Assembly (NCBI GenBank): GCA_030039105.1
Contig: JASHQO010000232.1
Coordinates: forward strand, 1 to 5,953
From: Xanthobacteraceae bacterium
GTDB taxonomy: Bacteria > Pseudomonadota > Alphaproteobacteria > Rhizobiales > Xanthobacteraceae
Direction: 5' to 3'
Length of the DNA: 5,953 nt
Both the position numbers and the translations under genes were made by a program. Below the pieces are notes generated by a model, which saw only the letters and a program-made list of their open reading frames with translations, did no database searches and had not been told where the DNA came from. This document shows, in pieces, positions 1 through 5,743 of this stretch (within the stretch, counting starts at the first letter, position 1; each line of letters opens with the position of its first letter).

Positions 1-1680
1 GACGTGCGCGTCGATAAGGAACGGCTTGTTGGATTTCACGGCATGTTCGAGCGCGCCGCGGAAGTCCTGCGACCTTGTGATTGTGAGCGCCTCGACGCCG
101 GCGGCCTTGGCCCAGCCGGCGAAATCCGGATTGAACGGCTTCTTGTTGGCGCCCTGGTGGAACATGGTGCCGTATTCGCGGCCGCCGAACATGCCGAGCT
201 GGATGTCGCGGATCGAGACCCAGCCGAAATTGTTCCAGATCACCCAGACCACGGGAATGTTGTATTCGACCGCGGTGCACAGCACGTGCGGCACCATGGT
301 GAAGCAACCGTCGCCGGTGACCGCGACCACCGGCCGGTCCGGCGCCGCGAGTTTGGCGCCGAGCGCGCCGGCGGCGCCGAAGCCCATGCCGGAAAAGCCC
401 CAGGAGTTGAGCATGCACTGCGGCTGCCGCGCGTTCCAGAACTGCATGTACCAGTTATGACTCACCCCGACATCGCAGCAGATGATGCCGTCGGCCGGCA
501 GCACCGCCTGGCAATCGGCGACCACGCGCTCGGGCCGGATCGGCGTCGCATGGGTCGCGAAATTCGGCCGGATGAATTTTTCCCACTCGTCGCGCCACTT
601 GCGAATGTCGGCGAGCCACTCGTTGGTATTGGCCTTGGCGCCGCGGCGGTCGAGCTCGGCCAAGAGCTGACGCAGGAAGGTGCGGGCGTCGGCCAAGATG
701 CCGAGGTCCGGCGGATAATTGCGGCCGAGCTCCGACGGATCGACGTCGACGTGAATGAGCTTGGTGCTGGGGAAATTCCACGAATAGCCCGGCATCCACG
801 ACGATGCCGAGCGGTCGTCGAAGCGGGCGCCGATGGCGATGACGATATCGGAGCGGCGCCCGGCTTCGTTGGCGGGAAACGCGCCGTTGCGGCCGATGAA
901 GCCGAGCGAGAGCGGATCGGTCATGTCGATCGTGCCCATGCCGTTCGGCGAGGAGATCACCGGAATGGCGAGCTTCTTGGCGAGCGCGGTCAGTTCGCGG
1001 CTCGCTTCCGACAGCGTCACGCCGTGGCCGACGAACAGCACCGGCCGCTGCGCGGCGAGGATCATGTCGGCCGCGCGCGAGATTTCTTCCGGCGAGGCGC
1101 CGCTGCGCTGGGCGTTCAGCGCTGGCGCGGCCGGCGGCATCTCGACGTCGTCTTCTTCCTGAAACACGTTGAAGGGCACGTCGATGTTGACCGGGCCGGG
1201 CCGGCCCGACAGCATCGTGGTCATGGCCTGGCGCAGCGCCAGCGGCAACATGTCGACGCGGGTTGGCTGAAAGCTGCGCTTCACCACCGGGCGCAGCACG
1301 TTGACGAAGTCGGCCTGGTAATGCCGGTTGATCTCCTGGAACGGGCTGCGGTTGAACTGCGAGGTCGGCACGTTGGCGGTGATGGCGAACACCGCCGACG
1401 AGTCGGTCAGCGCGCAGGCGAGCGGCATGACGATATTGGCCGAGCCCGGCCCGCACGAGGTCAGCGTCGCCGCCGGCTCGTGGCGCACCCGGAAATAGGC
1501 GTCGGCCATATGGGCGGCGACCTGCTCGTGGCGCGGTGAAACGAGCTTGATGCGGTCGCGCGCCTCGTAGAGCGGATCGAGCATGCCGACATTGCCGTGG
1601 CCGCAAATACCGAACACATAAGGAATGCCGTTATCGATCAAATATTCGGTAATCAGCTCGGCGCCCTTCATCCGTGGCAT
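1..1680 (-). CDS. ThDP-dependent enzyme, acetolactate synthase-like (3' end cut by window edge)
   Basis: Reading the minus strand from the ATG at 1680 gives 560 codons with no stop before the left edge. The last residues (KPFLIDAHV) match the usual final strand of ThDP enzymes, so few residues should be missing. The three-domain layout of the IlvB/benzoylformate decarboxylase superfamily is visible. The N-terminal PYR domain (about 4-170) has FGICGHGNVG at 23-32, the catalytic Glu52 in SPRHEQ, SCGPGSAN at 75-82 and GPVNIDVP at 162-169. The central domain (about 200-330) has GARFDDR at 284-290, a motif typical of acetolactate synthases. The C-terminal PP domain has the ThDP/Mg2+ motif GDG (456-458), 24 residues, then NN (483-484). 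GAGG at 1688-1691, seven bases upstream, supports this start; Met4 is an alternative. The family joins or cleaves 2-oxo acids in the cytoplasm. No ilvN-like subunit gene is nearby, so the substrate is unknown and housekeeping acetolactate synthase is not assured. Family confident, function open. Confidence 0.93.
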   Translation of the reverse strand, partial: MPRMKGAELITEYLIDNGIPYVFGICGHGNVGMLDPLYEARDRIKLVSPRHEQVAAHMADAYFRVRHEPAATLTSCGPGSANIVMPLACALTDSSAVFAITANVPTSQFNRSPFQEINRHYQADFVNVLRPVVKRSFQPTRVDMLPLALRQAMTTMLSGRPGPVNIDVPFNVFQEEDDVEMPPAAPALNAQRSGASPEEISRAADMILAAQRPVLFVGHGVTLSEASRELTALAKKLAIPVISSPNGMGTIDMTDPLSLGFIGRNGAFPANEAGRRSDIVIAIGARFDDRSASSWMPGYSWNFPSTKLIHVDVDPSELGRNYPPDLGILADARTFLRQLLAELDRRGAKANTNEWLADIRKWRDEWEKFIRPNFATHATPIRPERVVADCQAVLPADGIICCDVGVSHNWYMQFWNARQPQCMLNSWGFSGMGFGAAGALGAKLAAPDRPVVAVTGDGCFTMVPHVLCTAVEYNIPVVWVIWNNFGWVSIRDIQLGMFGGREYGTMFHQGANKKPFNPDFAGWAKAAGVEALTITRSQDFRGALEHAVKSNKPFLIDAHV

Positions 1681-1790
1681 CGCTGGTCCTCAATTCTGCA
1701 AATGGGATTGTGCTTCTAAGCCTAGACTGCGCTAGAGTCGATCTGCAAGAGCGACGGCAAGAAAATTATCTCCGGCACGAGGATGGACCG
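1681..1790. promoter_or_regulatory. Divergent intergenic region between ThDP enzyme and Asp-box protein genes
   Basis: These 110 bases separate two divergently transcribed start codons, so promoters for both genes should lie here. The ThDP gene's ribosome site (GAGG on the minus strand, 1688-1691) and the Asp-box gene's site (GAGG, 1779-1782) mark the two ends. The centre has a direct repeat, CTAGA at 1722-1726 and again at 1732-1736, exactly 10 bp apart, and a short inverted repeat, GACT (1725-1728) and AGTC (1736-1739). Core promoter matches are weak on both strands; TTGTGC (1708-1713) with TAGAGT (1733-1738) is one poor plus-strand candidate with a 19-base spacer. Regulator binding at the repeat is inference only. 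Confidence 0.5.
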
Positions 1791-2945
1791 ATGATCCTGC
1801 TTTCCAACGGCGGCACCAACATGCAGGTGAGCCGCGCCGCCTCCGACACGGTCGCGATCGGTACCGTCGACGGCGTCGTCATCCTGGAGCGTGCCGGCGC
1901 GGTGATGGATCGCGGCGGCTGGCGGATCAAGCATCGCGCGCTTGGCGGCTGCTCGGTCAGCGCCGTCACCGCGGCCGACGACGGCACGCTCTATGCCGCG
2001 ACCCACGGTTTCGGCCCGGCGCGCAGCGACGACGGCGGGCTGACCTGGACCTGGGTGCTCGACGGCATCGACCATCTCGACCTGTGGTCGGCGCGCGCCG
2101 GCAAATTGCAGGGCCGCGACGTGGTCGGCGTCGGCGCGCTGCCGGCGCATCTCTATATCAGCGAGAATCGCGGCGGCTCCTGGCGCGAGCTCAAGGCGCT
2201 GCGCAATGCGCCGACGGTCGGCAAATGGTGCTTCCCGCCGCCGCCGCGCATCGGCCACGTCAAGGACATCGTGTTCGACGGCGACCGGCTCCTGGTCGGC
2301 ATCGAGATCGGCGCGCTGTTGGCGTCGACCGATTTCGGCCAAAGCTTCACCGAGCTCGAGGTCGATCCCGACCCGGTCGAATGCGATATCCACCGCGTGC
2401 TGGTGCATCCGGCGCGGCCCGATCGCATCATCGTCGCCAACGGCATCGTCGGCGTGATGTCGAGCGACGACGGCGGCAAGACCTGGCGCAAGAATCCGAT
2501 GCCGCCGCATGCCGACTATCCGGATGCCATCGTCATCAATCCGGACAACCCGGACACGGTGTTTCTCACCGCCGGCGTCGGCTGGCCGTCGCAGTGGTAC
2601 AAGCTCGGCAAGGCGCGCGGCAAAATCGCGCGCAGCCGCGACGGCGGCAACACCTGGCAGCGCCTGCTCGGCGGCCTGCCGAACGGCCAGCGTGCGCTGT
2701 TCAGCGCGCTCACCGTCGAAGCCTGGCCCGGCGGCTCGTCGCTCTACGCCGTCGATACCGACGGCCAGGTGTTCGAAAGCCTCGACGAAGGCGATAGCTG
2801 GACCATCATCGCCGAGGTGCCGCCGGTGTCGAAGGGCGAGTTCTATCGCGCGCTCGCCCGCGACCGCGGCAGGCTCGCCGTCGACGACATCGTGGTCAGC
2901 AATTCGGCGACCGAACGGCTTGCCAAAGTCGCGGCACGCCGCTAG
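1791..2945 (+). CDS. Asp-box (BNR repeat) beta-propeller protein
   Basis: This 384-residue protein carries six Asp-box motifs (S-x-D-x-G-x-T/S-W), the beta-hairpin signature of sialidase/sortilin-type propellers. They are SDDGGLTW (79-86), SENRGGSW (124-131), STDFGQSF (179-186), SDDGGKTW (225-232), SRDGGNTW (282-289) and SLDEGDSW (330-337). Spacing of about 45-57 residues fits one motif per blade of a six- or seven-bladed propeller covering the whole protein. There is no signal peptide or membrane segment, so it is probably cytoplasmic. Asp boxes are structural and do not show catalysis. I see no sialidase arginine triad, so the automatic label 'exo-alpha-sialidase' would be unsafe. The ATG at 1791 has GAGG eight bases upstream; a longer GTG-initiated reading from 1674 would overlap the divergent gene and add an unconserved-looking tail. 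It shares a 110-bp intergenic region with the ThDP enzyme gene, which hints at co-regulation. Function unknown; fold confident. Confidence 0.88.
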   Translation: MILLSNGGTNMQVSRAASDTVAIGTVDGVVILERAGAVMDRGGWRIKHRALGGCSVSAVTAADDGTLYAATHGFGPARSDDGGLTWTWVLDGIDHLDLWSARAGKLQGRDVVGVGALPAHLYISENRGGSWRELKALRNAPTVGKWCFPPPPRIGHVKDIVFDGDRLLVGIEIGALLASTDFGQSFTELEVDPDPVECDIHRVLVHPARPDRIIVANGIVGVMSSDDGGKTWRKNPMPPHADYPDAIVINPDNPDTVFLTAGVGWPSQWYKLGKARGKIARSRDGGNTWQRLLGGLPNGQRALFSALTVEAWPGGSSLYAVDTDGQVFESLDEGDSWTIIAEVPPVSKGEFYRALARDRGRLAVDDIVVSNSATERLAKVAARR

Positions 2946-2947
2946 CG

Positions 2948-3001
2948 CCGTCATTGCGAGCGCAGCGAAGCAATCCAGTGCAGCGCCGCCGCGGGATGAC
3001 G
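2948..3001. repeat. Dispersed intergenic repeat of the GTCATTGCGAGCG/GAAGCAATCCAG type
   Basis: Just after the Asp-box gene's stop, the sequence contains GTCATTGCGAGCG (2950-2962) and GAAGCAATCCAG (2967-2978). I recognise these as parts of a palindromic repeat found in many copies between genes in Bradyrhizobium, Rhodopseudomonas and relatives. Internal pairing is visible: ATTGC (2953-2957) with GCAAT (2970-2974), and outer ends CGTCAT (2949-2954) with ATGACG (2996-3001). Only one copy is in the window, so the repeat status comes from recognition, not from internal comparison. Such elements usually sit downstream of genes, as here between convergent genes. Confidence 0.7.
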
Positions 3002-3023
3002 ATTCGACCAAAACTCATCCCGC
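2991..3023. terminator. Hairpin between convergent genes, possible bidirectional terminator
   Basis: GCGGGATGA (2991-2999) and TCATCCCGC (3015-3023) form a perfect 9-bp inverted repeat around a 15-base loop. It lies between the Asp-box gene's stop (2945) and the hydrolase gene's stop (3025-3027), where a terminator serving both strands is expected. No clear T-run follows on either strand, so it is not a classic intrinsic terminator. It may instead slow polymerase, protect 3' ends or be part of the adjoining repeat. Its left arm overlaps the right end of that repeat. Confidence 0.55.
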
Positions 3024-3024
3024 T

Positions 3025-3900
3025 CTAGAACCGCGGCTTGAATCCCGCCCCGACCTTCTCGATACGGCCGGCGAACGGAAAGCCGACGTGGCCCGGAAAC
3101 ACCAGCGCGCCCGACGCGGCGCAATCGTCGAGCACGCGGCGGCGGCTCGCTCGCGCCTGCACGACGTCGGAATTTTTCGGAAAATTCCAGTCCGGGTAAT
3201 AGACCTGCAACAGGTGATGAAAGACGTCGCCGATCAAGCACGCGCGCGCCCCGCCGACGTCGAGATTGAAAACGAAATGTCCCGGCGAGTGGCCGCCGGC
3301 CGGCTGGATGTCGATGAACTCGTCGAGCCGATGCGGCCCGGTGACGAGATCGGCGCGGCCGGCTTCGACCACCGGCACGACGCATTCGCGAAATGAGCCG
3401 AATTCCGTCGGCGCGGTGGCCGGATCGGCGTCGAGCTTGCTGAAATAATCGAAATCGAGCTTCGAGAACACGTAACGCGCGTTCGGAAACGTCGGCACCC
3501 ACTTGCCGTCCTTGAGTTGCGTGTTCCAGCCGACGTGATCGTGATGCAGGTGCGTGCACATGACGAGATCGATCTCGTCAGGGCGCGCGCCGGCTGCGGC
3601 GAGGCGCTCGAGCCACGGCTCGTTGAGCATATTCCAGTGCGGCCGTTGCGGCCGCGATTTCTGATTGCCGCAGCAACCGTCGATCAAAATCTTGCGGCCG
3701 TCGAGCTGCAGGAGCCAGCTATGGACGCTGAGCTTGATATGGCGGCTTTGCGCATCGTAGTGGTGCGGCGCCAACCAGTGCGCGTGCTCGGCGAGCCGCG
3801 CCGCGTCGAGCTCGGGAAAGATTTGCGTCGCCGGATAAACCGGGAGGTAGGTCTCCTCGATGCGGGTGACGGTGGCCTTGCCGACTTTGAAGACCGACAT
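3025..3900 (-). CDS. Metallo-beta-lactamase-fold hydrolase
   Basis: This 291-residue protein has the complete metal-binding set of the metallo-beta-lactamase hydrolase superfamily. THLHHDH supplies His117, His119, Asp121 and His122; GGHSPGH supplies His204; IGD supplies the bridging Asp225; and PGH supplies His271. A two-metal (usually zinc) hydrolytic site is therefore likely. ILIDGCCGN (71-79) matches the strand and turn before the first metal motif. Length and motif spacing fit the group that includes methyl parathion hydrolases and AHL lactonases, but the substrate cannot be told from sequence. There is no signal peptide, so it is probably cytoplasmic. The ATG at 3900 has AAAGG (minus strand, 3909-3913) eight bases upstream. 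The gene lies 64 bp downstream of rpmE on the same strand with no obvious terminator between them, so read-through from rpmE is plausible. It ends at the convergent hairpin near 3015-3023. Confidence 0.92.
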   Translation of the reverse strand: MSVFKVGKATVTRIEETYLPVYPATQIFPELDAARLAEHAHWLAPHHYDAQSRHIKLSVHSWLLQLDGRKILIDGCCGNQKSRPQRPHWNMLNEPWLERLAAAGARPDEIDLVMCTHLHHDHVGWNTQLKDGKWVPTFPNARYVFSKLDFDYFSKLDADPATAPTEFGSFRECVVPVVEAGRADLVTGPHRLDEFIDIQPAGGHSPGHFVFNLDVGGARACLIGDVFHHLLQVYYPDWNFPKNSDVVQARASRRRVLDDCAASGALVFPGHVGFPFAGRIEKVGAGFKPRF

Positions 3901-3919
3901 TGCCCCAGCCTTTTGCCCC

Positions 3920-3957
3920 CGCCTTGGCCTCTGTGCCGCGCCTTGGCCTGTTATGCC
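3920..3957. repeat. Short direct repeat, 19-bp period
   Basis: CGCCTTGGCCT occurs at 3920-3930 and again at 3939-3949. Each copy is followed by a similar tail ending in TGCCG, so the region reads as two imperfect 19-bp tandem units. It sits in the 64-bp gap between the rpmE stop and the hydrolase start. On the minus strand each unit contributes AGGCCAAGGCG, with purine-rich AAGG stretches that resemble ribosome sites but lie further from the start than the AAAGG likely to be used. A small local duplication is the simplest reading. Confidence 0.6.
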
Positions 3958-3964
3958 GCAGCCG

Positions 3965-4189
3965 CTACTTCTTCAGGAAACCCGAGAACTTCTTGTTGAA
4001 GCGCGACAGCCGGCCGCCGCGGTCGAGCAGGTGCTGCTGGCCGCCGGTCCAGGCCGGGTGCGACTTCGGGTCGATGTCGAGATGCAGCGTATCGCCGGAT
4101 TTGCCCCAGGTGGTCCGGGTGGTGAACTCGGTGCCGTCGGTCATGACGACCTTAACCACGTGGTAATCGGGGTGCGTGTCGGGTTTCAT
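3965..4189 (-). CDS. rpmE: 50S ribosomal protein L31 (bL31)
   Basis: This 74-residue protein matches bacterial ribosomal protein L31. It opens with MKPDTHPDYH, continues through VVMTDGTEFTTRTTWGK (14-30) and carries the conserved HPAWTGGQQ block (44-52) and a basic end, SRFNKKFSGFLKK. bL31 binds the large subunit and helps form a bridge to the small subunit. The protein has no cysteine, so it is the zinc-independent (C-minus) form, as is usual in alphaproteobacteria. The start is fixed by homology. The ribosome site is weak: only AGAG very close to the ATG, inside the third unit of a 13-bp tandem repeat. A sigma-70-like promoter lies about 60-90 bases upstream. Next on the strand is the metallo-hydrolase gene. 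In enterobacteria L31 represses its own translation; whether that applies here is unknown. Confidence 0.97.
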   Translation of the reverse strand: MKPDTHPDYHVVKVVMTDGTEFTTRTTWGKSGDTLHLDIDPKSHPAWTGGQQHLLDRGGRLSRFNKKFSGFLKK

Positions 4190-4226
4190 GGCTCTATGTC
4201 GTGGCTCTGTGTCGTGGCTCTGTGTC
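4188..4226. repeat. Three tandem 13-bp units spanning the rpmE leader and start codon
   Basis: The plus strand reads ATGGCTCTATGTC (4188-4200), GTGGCTCTGTGTC (4201-4213) and GTGGCTCTGTGTC (4214-4226). The last two copies are identical and the first differs at two positions. On the minus strand the unit is GACACAGAGCCAC, and one substitution in the start-proximal copy (CAC to CAT) supplies the first two bases of the rpmE ATG. The array fills most of the predicted untranslated leader. It looks like slippage-made expansion of the sequence just before the start codon. Confidence 0.85.
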
Positions 4227-4251
4227 GTGCGAATTACGCAAATTTGGCGGC

Positions 4252-4280
4252 TCTATAACGCGGCCGGGACGCGGCGGCAA
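4252..4280 (-). promoter_or_regulatory. Predicted sigma-70-type promoter of rpmE
   Basis: On the minus strand, TTGCCG (4280-4275) is followed after exactly 17 bases by TATAGA (4257-4252). This is a good housekeeping-sigma match for a GC-rich genome. Transcription would start near 4245 and give a leader of about 55 nt holding the three 13-bp repeats. The -35 box overlaps the centre of the GCGGCGGC/GCCGCCGC palindrome. Predicted from motif and position only. Confidence 0.6.
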
Positions 4281-4288
4281 GCCGCCGC
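4271..4288. promoter_or_regulatory. Perfect palindrome (8-bp arms) between divergent rpmE and yajR
   Basis: GCGGCGGC (4271-4278) and GCCGCCGC (4281-4288) are exact reverse complements around two bases, AA. The element overlaps the predicted rpmE -35 box and ends two bases before the TTGACC of the predicted yajR promoter. It could therefore act as an operator for either gene. It could also be a chance product of GC-rich, triplet-like sequence. No regulator gene is adjacent. Confidence 0.45.
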
Positions 4289-4290
4289 AA

Positions 4291-4320
4291 TTGACCGGTA
4301 TCGGCCCGGCAGGGCAATTA
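4291..4320 (+). promoter_or_regulatory. Possible promoter of the yajR-like transporter gene
   Basis: TTGACC (4291-4296) is a near-consensus -35 box. After 18 bases comes CAATTA (4315-4320), a fair -10 box. Transcription would begin near 4327, leaving a leader of about 55 nt before the ATG at 4383. The -35 match is better than the -10 match, so the call is moderate. Confidence 0.45.
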
Positions 4321-4382
4321 GCGTCACGCCTGCTGGATAGATAGGCCGCGACCGCGGCCGGAAAAGGCCGGAAGACCGCACG

Positions 4383-5738
4383 ATGGAAAAACAGGAGCTC
4401 CGTGCCGCCGGATCGCTCGCCGCGGTCTTTTCCGTGAGGCTGCTCGGCCTGTTCATGATCTATCCGGTCTTCGCCGCCTATGCGCGGGGCCTGCACGGCG
4501 CCACGCCCTACCTGATCGGCGAGGCGCTCGGCATCTATGGGCTGACCCAAGGACTGCTGCAGATCCCGTTCGGCCTGCTCTCGGATCGCTTCGGCCGCAA
4601 GATCCTGATCGTGCTCGGTCTCGTCCTGTTTGCCGCCGGCAGCGCGGTCGCGGCGCTGTCGACCTCGATCGGCGGCGTCATCGTCGGCCGGGCGCTGCAG
4701 GGCTCGGGCGCGGTCGGCTCGGTGATCCTGGCGCTGGTCGCCGACCTGACCGGCGAAGAGAACCGCACCAAGGCCATGGCCATGATCGGCATCTCGATCG
4801 GCGTCTCGTTCATGATCGCGATCGTGGCCGGTCCGATTCTTTCCGACGTCATCGGCGTTGCTGGAATATTCTGGCTGATGGCGGCGCTGGCGCTGGTCGG
4901 CATCGCCATCACCCAGTCCGTCGTGCCCGATCCGCGCCTGCTGCGGGTGCACCGCGACGCCGAAGCGGTGCCGGCTTTGATCGGCGCCGTATTGCGCGAC
5001 CCGCAGCTCTTGCGGCTCGACATCGGCATCTTCGCGTTGCACGCCATGCTGACGGCGAGCTTCCTGGTGGTGCCGGGCCTGCTGCGCGCGACCTTCGACG
5101 CGCCGGTCGACAAGCAGTGGATGGTCTATCTGCCGGTGCTGCTGGTCTCGGTCGCTTTGATGCTGCCGGCCATCGTCGTCGCCGAAAAATATCGGCGCAT
5201 GAAGGCCGTTTTCGTCGGCGCGGTGGTGGCGCTGCTGGCGAGCCAGATGCTGCTCTATGTCGGCGCCGGCAATCTCGCCGCGGTGGTGCTGGCGCTGATC
5301 GTGTTCTTCTCGGCTTTCAACGTCATGGAGGCGAGCCTGCCGTCGCTGATAACCAAGATGGCGCCGCCCGACGCCAAGGGCACGGCGACGGGGATTTACT
5401 CCAGCCTGCAGTTCCTCGGCATCTTTGCCGGCGGCGTCGTCGGCGGCTTCGCCCATCAGCACGGCGGCGACGGCGCGGTGTTCTTGACCACCGCGGCGAT
5501 TGCGTTGATCTGGCTCGTCGCCGCAGCGACCATGGCGCAGCCAAGCTACCTGACGACGCGGCTCATTTCCCTCGCCGAAGGCCGCGAGGGCGACGCCGAG
5601 ACGCTGGCGGCAAAGCTGCGCCAGGTGCCGGGCGTCGCCGAGGCCGTAGTGATCGCCGAAGAAAAGCTCGCCTATCTGAAAGTCGACGCCAAATCCTTCG
5701 ACGCCGCCATGGCGCAGGCGCTCGCCGGCACGCCGTAG
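4383..5738 (+). CDS. yajR: YajR-type major facilitator transporter with C-terminal YAM domain
   Basis: This 451-residue inner-membrane protein strongly resembles Escherichia coli YajR (454 residues). Shared features include the TM1 region FSVRLLGLFM (16-25), IGIYGLTQ-like text at 50-56, the MFS motif A GLLSDRFGRK (64-73), GRALQGSGA (102-110), ENRTKAMA (126-133), the LPSLI and GTATGIYSSLQFLG blocks (319-346) and a PSYL link at 387-390. About twelve hydrophobic helices span residues 12-385. From about 388 the chain leaves the membrane and forms a soluble end with LRQVPGVAEAVV (412-423) and AYLKVDAK (430-437). This matches the ferredoxin-like YAM domain that distinguishes YajR from plain drug-efflux MFS proteins. 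It is presumably a proton-driven exporter; the substrate is not established. GGAAG at 4370-4374 supports the start. The gene is divergent from rpmE and convergent, with a 5-bp gap, with the GNAT gene. Confidence 0.93.
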   Translation: MEKQELRAAGSLAAVFSVRLLGLFMIYPVFAAYARGLHGATPYLIGEALGIYGLTQGLLQIPFGLLSDRFGRKILIVLGLVLFAAGSAVAALSTSIGGVIVGRALQGSGAVGSVILALVADLTGEENRTKAMAMIGISIGVSFMIAIVAGPILSDVIGVAGIFWLMAALALVGIAITQSVVPDPRLLRVHRDAEAVPALIGAVLRDPQLLRLDIGIFALHAMLTASFLVVPGLLRATFDAPVDKQWMVYLPVLLVSVALMLPAIVVAEKYRRMKAVFVGAVVALLASQMLLYVGAGNLAAVVLALIVFFSAFNVMEASLPSLITKMAPPDAKGTATGIYSSLQFLGIFAGGVVGGFAHQHGGDGAVFLTTAAIALIWLVAAATMAQPSYLTTRLISLAEGREGDAETLAAKLRQVPGVAEAVVIAEEKLAYLKVDAKSFDAAMAQALAGTP

Positions 5739-5743
5739 CCGGC

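Noticed and set aside
4..1539. 511-codon open frame on the plus strand
   Set aside because: It is codon-aligned antisense to the ThDP enzyme gene. Its product is rich in Arg, His, Ala, Gly and Glu with no domain motifs, while the minus strand has full catalytic motifs and a ribosome site.
455..1606. 383-codon minus-strand frame overlapping the ThDP gene
   Set aside because: It is in another frame of the same strand, Arg/Ala-rich and without motifs; a GC-rich shadow.
1674..1790. Upstream GTG start that would lengthen the Asp-box protein by 39 residues
   Set aside because: It would overlap the divergent gene's start, lacks a suitable ribosome site and adds a tail unlike the propeller. The ATG at 1791 has GAGG at proper spacing.
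1722..3011. 429-codon minus-strand frame opposite the Asp-box gene
   Set aside because: It is an antisense shadow with low-complexity Arg/Ala/Asp/His composition; the plus strand has six Asp boxes and a good start.
2509..3396. 295-codon plus-strand frame crossing from the Asp-box gene into the hydrolase gene
   Set aside because: Its product is Ser/Arg/Ala-rich, it spans two real genes on opposite strands and it crosses the intergenic repeat; no family features.
3517..3999. 160-codon plus-strand frame opposite the hydrolase gene
   Set aside because: It is antisense to the metal-binding motifs of the hydrolase and has no recognisable domain.
3965..4189. Zinc-binding L31 or a zinc-regulated L31 paralogue
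   Set aside because: The protein has no cysteine at all, so it is a plain C-minus L31, and no Zur-box-like site was recognised upstream.
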